From contig VZSR01001479.1 of assembly GCA_013398615.1 (NCBI GenBank), positions 10,732,564 through 10,796,563 of the forward strand: a DNA stretch of 64,000 nt. The letters run 5' to 3'. This DNA comes from Brachypodius melanocephalos. Lineage: Eukaryota; Chordata; Aves; Passeriformes; Pycnonotidae. Below the pieces are notes generated by a model. The model did no database searches, was not told the DNA's origin, and saw only the letters and a program-made list of their open reading frames with translations. Positions 1-13,335 of this stretch are shown piece by piece; position 1 is the stretch's first letter, and every line of letters starts with the position of its first letter. The translations under genes and the position numbers were made by a program.

Positions 1-677
1 GGGAAACTGGTAATATTGTAATTCTATCAAAATTTGTTTGATGGAAGTGTTAATTACTCTTATACAAAATAAGTCCCCCCAAAAATCCCCATTAATCCTC
101 CCTAGGCTCCCCCCGCAACAATCCAAACAAACAAAAAACCAGCAAAAAGAGTTGCAATACAGGAAATTTTAAACCCACAAAAGCATTTTTAAAGGTATCA
201 AGTAAAGTAGAACCTGACAAACAGGCTGATCAGGAGAAGATAAATCTGATATTGTCATGTAAAGTTGAAATAAAGGAGAACAAGACAGCTGATGAAACAA
301 AGACAGACTTCAATGAAGTAAACCCACTATTATTACGAATGTAACAGTTCCAGAACGCTAGCAACAGAGTTACTGTCTGTGTAGTAACAATACTATTTAC
401 TGGTACAAACTTTTGAGCATGGTGAGATGAGGAAACCCACCCTGACTAAGGAGTTTCTCCCCACTTTCTAACGATGAAGCAATTAATAAATGTTATAACT
501 TCCCAAGTAGCTTAAGATCTGACCCTTCCTTTTCAGTAATGATCTCTAAGTTGCTTCTATGAATCTGATGTTATTATTAATGATATTCTTCGCTAATAAG
601 AAAAAAAGTTTTTAAGCACTTACAATAGATCAGATAGAACAGGAAACTGTTTCCAAAAATTCTGGAACACTCTGGGC
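1..677. other. AT-rich noncoding DNA
   Basis: No open frame of note and no recognised repeat family. Positions 73-150 form an A/C-rich patch (runs of C and A on the + strand, including a stretch of short CAAA-like units), which is low complexity. The rest is ordinary AT-rich unique sequence. Confidence 0.6.
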
Positions 678-950
678 CGGGGAAAGGATTAAAAAAAAAA
701 CCTCGTTAAAATATTATGTATTTTATCAATTTTTGGTGGCCGTGGTTTGCAGATCATTCTCAGGACTCTCCACGAGGTGGAGGAAGCAGCTTGTGCTTGG
801 TGCTGCGGTGTGGGAAGGGGCTGCGGGCGGCTGTGCGGGGTTCCCGCTGCCCTCCTTTCCCACTGTCAGTCCCGCACTCTCCCATTCCTGAGGGAGCACG
901 CAGGGAAGGGCTCTGAGGCGTTTCGTGCCGGTTTGCTCCTTTTAAGAACG
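678..950. promoter_or_regulatory. CpG-dense, GC-rich patch (possible small CpG island)
   Basis: I count 15 CpG dinucleotides between 678 and 950, 13 of them between 741 and 950, while the flanking DNA averages well under one per 100 bases. GC content is clearly higher than on either side. Bird CpG islands can be short and mark promoters or enhancers, so a regulatory role is possible. No TATA box or convincing open frame goes with it. Because it ends about 50 bases before a CR1 copy, it could instead be part of an unrecognised GC-rich repeat. Function is inferred only from composition. Confidence 0.35.
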
Positions 951-999
951 ACAGTGGGGATTTCAGTATTTTGATTCATCAGAAGGTGTTGAAGGGCTG

Positions 1000-1120
1000 C
1001 ACAGAATCACAGAATATGCTAAGCAGGAAGGGACCCACGTGGATTTTTGAAATGCAACCCGTGGCCCTGCACAGGGCATCCCCAGGAATCACACCGTGTG
1101 CCTGGGAGTGTTGTCCCAGC
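1000..1120 (-). mobile_element. CR1 LINE fragment, 3' end, antisense
   Basis: The + strand begins with two CACAGAAT-type octamers, then reads like the complement of the CR1 3' untranslated region: a 'gaagggaccca' block, a 'tggccctgcacagggcatcccc' equivalent split by substitutions, and an 'aatcacaccgtgtgcctggga' equivalent. In the sense (minus) direction it ends in the octamer repeats typical of CR1, which has no poly(A) tail. The copy is 5'-truncated. Weak similarity may continue to about 1225 (around 'ccctggtcatacagccaggg'), but that part is too diverged to claim. The subfamily is not determined. Confidence 0.78.
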
Positions 1121-2345
1121 ATGGAGGATGCTGAGTGATGGTGATGGCAGAAGCTTGGTCCCCCAGCTGTGTGCTGCCTGTCCCTGGTCATACAGCCAGG
1201 GGCTGGAGGAGAAATCTGCTTCTCTGAGGTTTGGTGTGCTGCACTATATTCTGTCCTACAGGGCTGTTTCACTGTAAAACTGCTCTTCTTTATGGATAAA
1301 GTACAAGTAGGGAAAATAACAGCTGGTGTCTGTAATTAAAACTGTTGTAACTTCTACTAGATTTCTGCTAAGGCCTCTGATTTTTGAGCAGTGTTTCAGG
1401 TTTTCTTTTGACTGGACTTAGCTTGCACAATTATACCCAAACTTGTCTTTTGGAGAATCTTGTATTTTCAGTCTTTGCAGCTTCTAAAATCAAACCTCCA
1501 TTTAATTTGTAGTCTGAAACCCTCACCCAGTTGATTTTTATTTTTGCCTGACAGGCTGAAACCTGTCAGCGCAATATAGAAAATATTGAAGTTTGATTCA
1601 GTGGATTTCTGTTGAGGGGGGAAAAAAAAGTCTCAGTTAATACTCCTATGTGAATGACACGACACTGCCTCTGTTTTACCTGATCATCTTATGGCAGATC
1701 ACTTGACTTACTTTTCAAGGCATTAAAGTGTGTTTGCAGCCCTGCTAAGGTTGCTTCATCATTTCAGGCCCAACTCAATTGTATCCAGATAAAAAGTCAT
1801 TAGAATGGGGTGTTATCAAGGTGATTTGCGGTTAGTGAACACAAGAGCAGAATTGCAGACTGAGATGGTGAATTGCTTGGAAAGAAGGCTGGAAAGGGGT
1901 GTTGAGGATCCATTTCATCCTCCATACCTGATCCCCTGTGCCTATCCTGTTCTTGGCAGAAGCCTGTTGAAGGTTGCTCTTCTGAGCTTGCCCAAAATGT
2001 GGTTTTGTTCCCTTTTAGCCCAAACGTTTCCTCTGAGCTGCTTGCCTGTGTTCCCACAAACATTGTGTTGCCATAAATGAATCACCTGAGAGCTGCAGTG
2101 TGAGGTTAGAAAGAATCAGGATGGGAGGAAAGTGTAGACTTCATAAATAGTGTTGTATCAGGGCAAATATCCATAAAGATGCTATTAAATGTAGGAAGGA
2201 GTGTATTCTATTATGTCCCAAAGATTTTATCTTCCAGAGAGAAGGGCAAAATGTTGGTTGGTTTACTTGATGCTTGGGGGTTTTCTTTGTGGTTTGTTTG
2301 TTTTCCCTTTACTGGTATTATTTGTGCCACTTCCTTAAAGGAAGA

Positions 2346-2370
2346 TTTTTTTTTTTTTTTTTTTTTTTTT
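2346..2370. repeat. Poly-T tract (T25)
   Basis: An uninterrupted run of 25 T directly follows the palindrome at 2330-2344. It could be the tail of a minus-strand retroposed sequence, but I found no matching target-site duplication nearby. The run length may be inaccurate in an assembly. Confidence 0.9.
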
Positions 2371-3803
2371 CCCTGAAAATACATGAGGGCTTCTTCCAGC
2401 ATAGCTTTGCCAGTTAGAGCCAAAATTTCTTCTTGTTCTGACTGATGCACCTATGATAATAACTCATCTAGCTCACAGACAGGACTTTGAAATTTCTAAC
2501 GAATTTGAATATATGATCTTGTACTTCAGGTGAGGTTTGGTCTCTCCTCCTTTATATATGTTACTTTGTGACAAGCTAAATAATCTTAACATAAGCGTCT
2601 GAGAAAGGTTTACAGGATCAAGCTTTGCCAGCTTCTCTGACAGCTAGAAATTGTGGGTTTTTACTGAAGACTTGTTTTAGTGGCAATCTGTTAATGTGGT
2701 AAAGCAGTCAGGTGACTAGGGCACAATTCCTCTTGAGAGGCTTAAATTCAGGTGGCCATACTTATGATTAATAAAATCTTAGCTTTAATAGAAATAATTC
2801 TGCTTTGGTAATATGGAAATGTCATGGTAATATGCTTTCTCTGGGTGGAGGGGTAAGTGTATGGGATCACCCTCTGAATTACTTGAAGAAAAACCACACT
2901 TATTCTGAAGTGTGTAAACATGGCCAGAGGTAGCTGATCTCTGGAGCTGTGCTAAATTATGTGAGTTATCTGTCCCCAAAGAGGCAAAACTTACCTCCTG
3001 AGTCCTGAAAGCATGTTGGCTTTGCTATATTATCTTTGATACAGGACTCAAGTTGGATACTACCTGTATGGGAAGCAGGGTAGGACAGCAGTCTCCTTAC
3101 AGCTTCATTCTTAAGGTGAAGAGTTTTGTCTCTGAGTGATGAGGAGAGGGTCTACCTTCATTCCCTAGCAACAGCAGATTCAGAGCCAAACACAGTGAGG
3201 AGCTTCAGAGAAAGCTCTGTGGCTTCCTTACAGGGTCAGGCTGGAGCAAGGACCAGCCCAAGGGGCTCTTTTTGCTGTGGGATGGCCCCTTGCTGATCCA
3301 TGCTCAGGGCTGGAAACAGCAGTGGAGCCTCTCAGTGGGTGCCCTTGGTGCTTCCTGAAATGACCCAGCAGCCTCCAGCATGCCCAGCCTGGGATGCTGC
3401 TCCTGCTCCCTTGCTGGTGGATCTGCACAGGAGAGGGGTTCCCTTCTCTGCCCACTCACAGCCATCCCTCCACCCCTGTTGTCATGGAAAATTTTATTTT
3501 ATGCTATAAAATGAGGCATAACAATCTATAGGAATCAAATTTTACTGTCACAGGTCTTAACTCCAGCAGATAAAAGTGAGTGTGGAATGAATGCTGTCTC
3601 CTCCTTTTTGAATAGGCTTTGGTAGCTCAGACTGGGATGAGTCTCCTGATACAGGGAGATCTGTGTCTTGAGGATTGCAATTTTTTTTCCTGTGAAATTC
3701 GTTAATCTGATTGTTATTTCCCTTTATCACGAAAATTCTATAATTTCTAATGTTTTAAAAATCTTTATCATTCTCCTATTTGGTGGTAGCTCAAGCTGAC
3801 TGG

Positions 3804-3819
3804 AAAAAAAAAAAAAAAA
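3804..3819. repeat. Poly-A tract (A16)
   Basis: Uninterrupted run of 16 A in AT-rich DNA. There is no AATAAA signal just upstream and no visible flanking duplication, so a simple homopolymer is the safest call. Confidence 0.88.
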
Positions 3820-6800
3820 CCAACCCAGCAATCTATAAAACATGTGGTGAAGTGAAAAATACACCAAAATTTCACTTCAATGCTCTGGCCAAATCTATCT
3901 TATGGGAGTTGCTACTCTAGCTTGCTCTGTGCTGGAGAGATATTTTTCTCATCTTCACTTGTGCTGCAAAATTGTGCTTCCTCTTATGCTGAGGCCAAAC
4001 ACATCCTGAGAAAAAACTGCTTGGTTTGCCAAACATGCAGCTGATGACACGAGTATTTATACTCCCTGGCAAACTAAGTTAAACAATCAGGGACTAAGTT
4101 GGGCAGTCGTTCTAGGAGGTAATACTTCATTATAACTCGACTATGAGCCGCTTTTTCTTCTTCCCAATTATGGCATCCCTGTGCATTGCTTTCCCGAGAG
4201 AGGAGTATTCTGGGGAAAAACCAATTACAGCATATAAAGCCTTGGAAGCACAGTAACTGTGCAGGAAGGGACAGTAGCTGGAGTGAGGGGTCTGAGCACA
4301 TGTAAATTTGTCTCATTTTGTTCAAAGCATGGTTGTTTCTAGCTTAGATATTAAACTGTTAAATTAATTCCTGCAAACTCGGTCACTCGGTTCACAGTGT
4401 GCCTGAATTCAAGCCTTATTTCAGTAACATCAGGTTCTGTGCAAATAAACAGTAGGTTTCAATTGTCTGCTGCTAATTATCACCTAAATTTGATTTGCAC
4501 GCTCTTCAAAGGGACTCATATCTTTCCATTTAGTTATTTGTTTCAGTGTGATGAATCTTTAATTCAAACCAAACGTGGGTCAATTTCCAACTGGAAAAAA
4601 AAAATGCAAGGAATGTGTTTATCCGTGGTCATATCAGTGTCTCTCTTTAGTTTAATATATGTGGTGATTCATGGCCTCAGTGGGGAGGTGAATTTGTGTC
4701 AATCCGTGAATTGGCTTTGCCTGTTTGGCAAGTTTGTAAAGTCAGTTGTAGAAGGTCTTAAATAATTGTTCCTAATGGGATGGTTCTGGTGGGCTTTAGA
4801 GTAAGGAGTGCAAGCACTGAAGTTACACAGGCACAGAAAAATCTCGTTAGACTTCAATTCCCATCCTACCTATAAAAAGCTGTCTGTGTGAGGATGAAAT
4901 GGGGAGATGGGATAATGGGATCTAGACTCTTTTCTACTGCTTTGAATCTCAACTTAAAAAGTGTGTGTTATGTTTTACACAGGCTCCTTGGTTGTCACCG
5001 TGACCCTCTGGCTTGTGAACCACCAGAAAATTTCAGTCACAGAACTGAAGGATTTCTGGACATTTTTCTTTTTAAAATAAACAGAAAGAACCAAATGCAA
5101 GCAAGAGGGCTACAGCAACAAGAAAATTTCATTGTAATAAATACCACATGTGAACACGATTTACGAAGGAGACAATAAAGAGTAATTTAAAAAGAGAAAT
5201 CCCTCTATTCTCTTTCATGTGGCTAAAGGCAGAATAATTTCTGGCTGTCTTTACTGGAGATTTATTCAAAGATTTAACACCCCCTTCTGTTTTTCTTCTC
5301 CTGGAAGCTCAGAGGAGGACACTTTATTAACTTGCTGTTCTTTAGATTCACATCTGACTTCTTATTTCTTTTAACATGGAGATAGTTGGTAGGAGTTTTG
5401 AATTTTTTTATTTAAAGAATACGTTCAAGACATTTCAGTAGTATGATGTTGCATTTCCTGCAGTTTTTAAAGATTTTTTTTAGTGACTAGAATAAATACC
5501 AGTACTTTTGATAAGTCCATGAATACTGAAAACCCCTTCTCAAATTCTGTATGTTGTCTTTTGATACTTTAAAGATAGGTTATCTAACACCTCTGCAAAA
5601 GAAGAACCTGTTTTGATTTGGTGCTCAAACAGTCTGAAGTCGTGGCCTAATGTAAAAATGTTTGCTATTGGCAGTGGAGGAAAGATTTCAACTTTATAGC
5701 AAGTATTTCTTACTCCTTCCTATTCTGGGCTTCTGTCAGTCCCAGTTAAAATCAGGGTGCTTCTGAGGTGGAGCTGTAATTACAAAATGAACATCCATGT
5801 GCATTCTTACTGTATCTGTGAGGTGCATCTCAACAGGGTTTGATACAGGGAATTCTTCTTTGTCTAATGGAAACTTTTCTGGTTGGATCAGTGTTTCTGG
5901 ATTCCAATGCTGTGTGACTGGTTAATCTATGTAGTATTTTTATGGTTTGTTTTCAGTCCTGCCAAATCCAATCCAAATAGTTGTATGTTTTCTTCCTGTA
6001 ATGGAGGTACAGTATGTTCTGGTAGAATTGGTACAGTGTACAAGACACACTGGAATTTATAGGATAGAAGATTTATATTTAGGTTGTCTCAGCATTTGTT
6101 GACAAAGATGGGGGGGGGGTCTTGTTATTTTAAAAACCCCAAAGAAAAAATAGACTCCAGAACAAGTTATTTCCTGTCACAATAGAAGTGGGATAAATCT
6201 TAAGATACGGACATTCAGATTCATAGATGTATTTAATATAAATTCTGTATGTGTTTTGTAGGGCTTGGTTGCGGTGCTTGTAGGCACCTCTTGTTTCCTA
6301 ATATCTGTGTCTATTCTGCCTCAGTGATGAACAGCAACCTGAGAAGAGCTTTGCCTTTCTGTATTTGCAGGGTTTTCAGATGATGTACTAAAATTATTTG
6401 TCTCAGAGTGAAGCCTTAAAGAAATTGTTCCCTCTGTGCAGAGATTTTGAGAGTGAATGGCATTGGGCTTTTTCAAGTTCTTCAGTACTTTAACTATAAT
6501 TTTCATACAGCTGGAGCTCACTTTAGTAGAATCTGAGCATTCACCTTTTTAAGGATGATCTGTCTGCAGATTTTCTGCCTGGAATAATGCTTATACCACA
6601 TGAAGCATGATATCTTTGCTAAAATATCTTTGAGTGATGCTATTTTGTGTCAATTTCTCTGTTCCCATTCTCAGTCCTCCAAAGCCTCTGAGCTGAGACT
6701 CTGACAACTTGTGAATATAATTGATACTGTTTGAAATTACCAGTTCTGAATGAAAATATTGGCTTTTTCTTAGCCATTGCATAGTAATAACTGGTGTCCT

Positions 6801-8139
6801 TAAGGATTTGCCTTGTCCTTGCTTTGCCTTGCTTTGCTCTCATTTCACAGTTCTCCTTGTCTAGAATTTCTCTTTGAATTGAAAGTCCAGAGAAAACAAG
6901 GGCTTGAAAATGGGCTCCAAGTCATATTCTTTCCAGGCAAGGGGAAAATCATGGGAGAACCCCCTAATCTTATTCACATTTTTCTGACATTTGGATCGTC
7001 TCCTTGCTCTGTATCTAGCTCTAAGTACAACCATTTCTGTGGGAACAGTTCAGAACTTTAATTCATTTTTCTTCTTTCTAAGAGAAGGAGAGTGACCTGA
7101 AATTCCCCTCTAGCCAAGTAGTGCAGAATAAATGGCTTTTAAAGATATATTTTTCAAGATACGATTACTTTAAAATTCTTTTGCTTCAGAAACAAGTTGG
7201 TTTATTCTTTTTTTAAAGGTACAAGAATGCTCGAATTTTCCTTAATAGTTGCTGTTCATAATGTTGTGGAGAAGGAATCTTTCCCACTCCTTAATCTTTC
7301 ACTCACTCTTTCTGTCAGTGTGTCTCCCTAGATAGCTTCTGTGACCCCTTTCTCTTAGAAAGCTTTTTAACTGAAGTGATCTTTTGATGTCTCCTTTTTA
7401 GCCAGCTTTGTTACTCGGCCCAGGAGCCTTGTGTTGTTGACTCATCACTTAAGGGGAAGATGCTTAACTGCAAATACCCTGATGCATTCTTGGTAATTCA
7501 GCACAGAGCCTGGACCTGTTCAGTCATAGAGGAAATTGTTATAGATCTCCAGACTGGGACAGAAACAAAAATAATTTTTGCTTTTCGTATCTAGTAATTT
7601 TATTTCATTGACTACTTTACTCCAGAGTAATTTGCACCCCTACTGCATGTTACTGCTATTAAATTGGTGACAGAGAAAATCTGTCTGTGACAGTGCTTTG
7701 TCCCCAGCCTTGTGCCGGACTTTTGTAGCTGGACTATCTGAGATTCAAATTGCCATTACATGTGTAGGAATCTACTCAGCAGTATTTGTTTATTTCTGTT
7801 TTTGGTTCAGCAAGTCTATTAGAACCAAGGGAAGTATTGAGATTTTTCTCCAGTCCTAAAGTACTTTGAATTGTTTGTGTAATTACAGTCAGAAAGCAAG
7901 TAACAAAATAAGGAATGTGGAGAAAATCAGCTCAGCTATACATGACTTTAAATAGATTTGTTAAAAAACCCAAAAATCTGGTCGGTACAGCTCAGTCCTG
8001 AATTGAGAATGTGAAGAAATTTATTGACTAAACCTTCAGTGGTACACAGAAGAAACAAGCTCTTGGAGAACAGAGACAGACATTTTATCCACTAAAATTT
8101 CCCAAGTATATCCTAGTTAATCTTCACACCTGAGGAGTT

Positions 8140-8520
8140 TTGGGGCTGCTGTGACCCCCCATGCTGCCTTCACACATAGGTAACTTCATTAATTTTGCCA
8201 GGGTGAGGTCAGGAAATTCTCAAAGCACAGACCAGGTCGATAATCAGTCTTTTATACGGGCTCCAAGATTAGCGGTGTCCAGGGCATAAAAACACTCTGA
8301 GAAAAGTCTTTGACAAAATATCCATGTCTTTCCCTGCCTTATGCTGCTATTAAGAAAAATGGTTCTTTTATGTCCAGTGGAGAAACCTTGTCCCAGCTCT
8401 CCATGCCTTTGACACCTTGGCGCTGGATTATGTTATCGCCGTGCACTCCATATGGAGCCGTGTGCTGAGATCCATGGAAACTGGAGCTGGTGCACAGTGT
8501 GGAGCTCCATGCCAGGAACA
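8140..8520. promoter_or_regulatory. Segment with a perfect CArG-box palindrome
   Basis: A 12-base palindrome CTCCATATGGAG at 8446-8457 contains CCATATGG (8448-8455), a perfect match to the CC(A/T)6GG consensus bound by serum response factor. The surrounding bases have more CpGs than neighbouring DNA (in 'ggcgct', 'atcgccgtg' and 'agccgtg'). The motif is short enough to occur by chance in 64 kb, so the regulatory reading is only a suggestion. Confidence 0.2.
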
Positions 8521-11500
8521 CTTGAGATCAGCCTTGCTTGTTGTTAATAGGGTCCTGGGAAGAATTCAAGGTGTAAGTTGGAACCTGTAAAGCCCCAAAT
8601 GGTTACCCAGGAGGCTGCTTCCCTTGCTGCAGCTCAGCGCTCCTATCTGGAATCAGCCAGAGACACCTGAACTTGGCTTTGGAATTCGCCTTCCACATCC
8701 ACCCTCCTGGGCTGAGGTCTGTCCAAACTGAGTGTGTGCTGCGAGCTCAGCCTGTCGTGCCTGATGACCTGGTAGGGGATGGTGTGATGTACTGGCAATT
8801 TGCTTTCTCCTGGTGGTGGTGTGTAATTTTACCTACTGGTGAGTATTTTGGTTCGATATTGGGTTTTTTTGTTTCCTTTCTCTTTGTGCTAGAAAAAACA
8901 GTGTATTGCTTTTTGAAATGAAACCATAGCTGCAGTTTATACCTGCAACCATATGGCTGGAACCAAGGCATTGCCAACTGCCTTTCAGTTAATTGCATTT
9001 CTGGTTCCATCAAAATCAGTGGGTGTATGCAACCCCTACCTGGTATGGTAGGATTTATTCCCCTGAGCAAGCAGATATGAATCTGTAAAGAAATTCCATG
9101 TCAAGATAGATGAGATGAGGAAACCCTGGTGATAAGGCTTGTCTTTAAGACTGAGAGCAATGATGAGCCATTATGGAGCAGCAATGTCAGCTGGAGAATG
9201 CAAAGCAAGGACAAGCAACAGTATAAGGAGAGGCAAAATCCTTGTTGGTGTTTGTTATGTGATCTGCTTTACTCTCAGCTTGTTAAATGAAGTGCAGAAG
9301 AGGGGAAGCTGCATGGGGGTGGGATGTGCTTGACCTTGATTTCTGATGAAGAGAGCCAGGATGTGTAGTTTCAGCTCTGCAATACAGAAAACACAATGTG
9401 CAAGCTTAGCTGACCCTTCCTCGGTGCAGATTGTATGAGGTGCCATGATAGGGTCTCAGAGAGCACATTTAGGAAATTAAGAGTGGAAACCAAACCTGGA
9501 ATATTTGGGTATCTGGGTAATTTTGCATGGCAGTGCTGTGCCCTTTGACAAAGTGCCTGTAACAAGATTTTTGTGTCTGTAGTAATGTAGTTTGTGGGCA
9601 GCAAGAAATTGTGAAAAATTGTTTTGTTCAGCACTATAAATAATAATACAAATAATATATAATTATACAAATTGTATATAATAATATATAACAGTTTTAA
9701 AGTGGAGAATCTAATGACTTAATGAGAGAAAGATCTGTTGCTTCTCCATTTCAGCAGGAACTGTCAGGAGAGGGAGGATAAAGTGTTAGAAAACTGAGAG
9801 TATATATAAATCCAGAGGCTGGAGTGTTTTATTCACCAGTGGCTCATCCCTAATATTGTTTGGCTATAGACCAAAGTTCCTATCTGACAAGACAGGATGT
9901 AAAGCTCTAAGTAATCCATCCACCAAACAGCACAGGCCAGATTTTTCTGTTTTTTTGTGTGTAAACAGTTTGTCCCTGGATTTATATTCCCATTTTTTTT
10001 TCCGACAGATCCCAAATTTAGGTGTAACACTCTGTGGTTATCCACAGGTGAGAGGTACGGTATCCCCAGTGAACCCCGTGGGCCTCCCACCCACAGATCC
10101 CTGAAAGCACCAGGTCCCAGTGCAGCTCATTCCTTCATAGAGAAAATATTTCAGCTGCTTGATCAGCCCAAACTTCACTTTTTTCTGCTTTCAGCCTCCC
10201 AGCTATGGGGATATAGCTCTTTCAGTCGACCTGGAAGCCTGCCTCTCTTTCTTAAAGCCCCTAAATATTTGCACAGTGAACAAGCCCCACACGTCTGTCA
10301 AGGCAAAAGGCTTTTCTTCAGAGGTTGAGCCATCCTGATGTAGTTGTGATTTTTCTAAACTGCTCATTCATTGCCAGTAAAGAACCTTTTTTCTCCCTAG
10401 GAAAATACCATGTCCCAGCTCTAGTAAGTTTATTTGTAAGTCTGATTGACATATGATGGGACGAAGCTAGACTGACAGTGAGTGTTTCATTGATGTGAAA
10501 TTTTACACCATATCTGGACATAGTATATACTTGGTTTATGATCCAGCTGGGCATGCTTGTTAGTTATTGTTGAGGTCAATCAAAGTGTAATTGTAACATA
10601 GGGAAAGACGGTCCCAGGGCTACAAAGGTTTGCTTCCAACAGCTGCTATTCATTATTCATTAAACTCTACCTTCTGTTTTTGAAATTAATAACCCTTGGC
10701 TTTCTAACAAGGTATCAGACGTGCAGAATATAGACTTAAAAATCAGAGGTGCACTGGTTTCATCCCAAACAAGAGAGAGCACAAAGCACTTTAGCTAGCA
10801 ATAGTAGTTGGCAGCAGAACGTAGTGTTTCTCTTTGTGGAAAACCAGATGTGAGTTAATTAACCTGAAATTTTCGGGCACTGTATGCTGAGTGTGAGAGA
10901 ACTGACTGGTGTACAATAAACCCCAAACTTATGGAAGTCAGGGGGAACACTTAAAACTTGAGTTGAATAAAGTTGCGTAAAAATTAGGGCAAAGTATATC
11001 GCAAGTCTGCAGCGGGGGAATATCGGATGGAGCAGAGTTCATCCAAATTGGCACTTGCACCTCCTTTAAGGCTGCGATTTTCCAACATCCATTCACCAGT
11101 TTGTTTGAAGTGCAGCCCAAGCTTTAGCTCAGGACGATGGCCAAAGCAGGCACATGATGTTTCTGTCCCGTGAATCCCATTCCTGTGTCCCTGTGAATGC
11201 TGTCTGACTGAGATGGCACATGGAAAAGTCTCAGGAGAACTTCGGAGCATGACTGGGGACAGGGTCATTCCTGGGCAGGTCCAGGCACAATTTTTGCATT
11301 TTATAATTTTGTCATCACATAGGGCTAATACACTGTGGCAAAAAAAAAAATATGTACAAGACATTGTTCTGAGGCTGAATGTCTCAGTGCAGGCCATCTG
11401 TGGGAAATATGATTAACTATGGTGCATGATCACAAGACCAGTAACTATGGTAGTATATCATAAGGTTACTTAGAATTGGTCTAAAGGTGTTAACACAGCC

Positions 11501-13282
11501 ATCTTCCTACTCTCTGAATCAGGTCTTTGATGTCCTTTTTTTTCCTCTAAAATTCCACTACTTATTTGTGTGGAGTGCCTTAAACCATCACTAAATGTTA
11601 CATTTGTGCCGTGTTTCTAAGCAAACGTTGGGATATCCGTTGCACATGAGCATGTTTCCTCAGCTCTGCTGGCCTTGTTTGGCAGCTTATCTGCTGTTCT
11701 CCCTAAGTCTGACCTTTCATGTTTAGTTACTTTAAAGACACTAGAAAACCAACTATCTACTCAATTTCCTTGTAGCTTGGGGGTAAGGTTAAAAAATCAT
11801 GTAGCTACCTCATGTTTGACATTATGCAGCAACAACTGATAAGCAAATATTTTCTTTTTAAATACACAGAACATTTTGCAAGAGTACATAACGGGTATTC
11901 TCGTTCTTACTCTTTGTCCTGGAGAAGGCCTGATGTTGTTAAATATAAAAGGTTGCCACTGGTGTTTACCTTACTAAATCTGCTCACATCAATTGGTTCT
12001 GCCTACCCCATATTTCAAAGAGAAATGATGGGGAAAGGTCATACAGATTGCCCTTCTCTTCACTTCTCAGCTTAAGGGTGTCCTGTTTGTAATTAAGGAA
12101 CAATTTCATTTGGGGTGGTAGTCAAGAAATTTTTCTTTCACTTCCCTCTTTCTTTTTTTCACATTTTTGGAAAGGCATGTGAAAGCCAGAGAACAGGTAA
12201 TGCAGTTGGAGGATTTGTCATTCCAGAGGTATTCTTTTTTAAATTAAATCTGAAACAGTTTCTGTGTATTTGTATTCAAATTCAAGTCCATAGACTATCA
12301 GCAGTGAGTGTGGAGGTGACAGGCTGAAGGCAAAGGTTTGGATTGCAAAGGCCATCTGGCATTGTTATGAGAAAAGTTCTTGAATGCTTAAAAGAAACCA
12401 AAACCACATTGCTCAGTAGGTGCTGACTCCAATGAAATTGAACCATCTTAGTGCAGGTTTGCTGTCTGATTTGTTGGAGGGACTGTGGGAAAATCAGCTA
12501 TTTCTATACTGATGAAGTGGCTGTGGCTGAGAATTGTGATTTTACGGGAAAAAAATGTGAAATGGAATGTTTGGCATGTTGAAACAAAATGTTTTAAAAT
12601 TGTAACTATTTTTTTTAGCTTCCTGCAAGATTCGTGCAAGATGTACCTTTTCAGAAGGCCAGAAAGAGGTAATGAATATTTTGTTGCTTCAGTCTGGTGT
12701 TACAGAGAGAGAGAGAGACTGAAGAAAGATAAAATTTGTTTACTGTCACAGAACGGTCTGAAAGTGAGCAATACAGAGAAATATTATTCTGGAGAATATG
12801 AAGAGTTTTACTGAGGTTGATTTCCTGAAGTCTGAGTTTTTAGATTTCTGTGAAACTTGATTTGTTTGCCTACTTTTCTTGAAGTTCATGTGCTGTGTTT
12901 GCTTATAGGGCTCACTGCTTGGATGGAACCGAAGGGATTAGAGGTGGGATGTAAGGGCTTTTCCATCTAGGTCAGATTGGATTTAGCACTGTCTGAAAAT
13001 GACACCGGGTGTTCAGCGTTCTGCATCAAATGTACAGTGGCCAGATTCACAGCAGGCTGGGTCATCTGAGGTCATAGTGCAGAGAAAGTTGAGAAAACAG
13101 AGCCCCAGCTGAAGCAGGGCATTTTCAGCCTGCTAAGCAGGGCAGAACAGCACCGACTATTCCCACACGAGGTTTCATTCCTATGTATTTCCCTTTCCTT
13201 TTTGAGGCCGAACACTTTATTCCTAGATGCCACATGTAATGCATTTACAAGCTAGAAAAACATGCATCAGGCCAGGCATAAA
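8521..13282. other. Noncoding unique sequence
   Basis: No gene is supported. Open frames of 123 codons (9957-10328, +) and 137 codons (10984-11397, -) show no domain or compositional signal. The block contains an AT-rich simple region (9634-9691) and a short AG dinucleotide run at 12704-12718. Confidence 0.6.
9634..9691. repeat. AT-rich low-complexity region
   Basis: About 58 bases of TA, TAA and ATAT units with partial self-complementarity around the centre (arms near 9654-9665 and 9673-9684). It is simple sequence with no sign of a gene. Confidence 0.75.
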
Positions 13283-13287
13283 TCTGG

Positions 13288-13335
<48 letters not shown>

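Larger units (their letters stand above)
1121..8139. other. Noncoding unique sequence
   Basis: No gene is supported. Open frames here (for example 4397-4765, 122 codons) have no recognisable domain. Minor structures are an 8-bp stem at 1548-1555/1562-1569, a 15-base palindrome at 2330-2344, homopolymers listed separately, a GC-richer segment at about 3215-3480 preceded by a splice-acceptor-like CAG, a G10 run at 6110-6119, and two copies of a 10-base CCTTGCTTTG unit at 6817-6836. Confidence 0.6.

Noticed and set aside
2346..2450. Second poly-T-tailed retroposon beginning at the T25 tract
   Set aside because: No direct repeat matching the left flank could be found downstream, and the body has no recognisable source.
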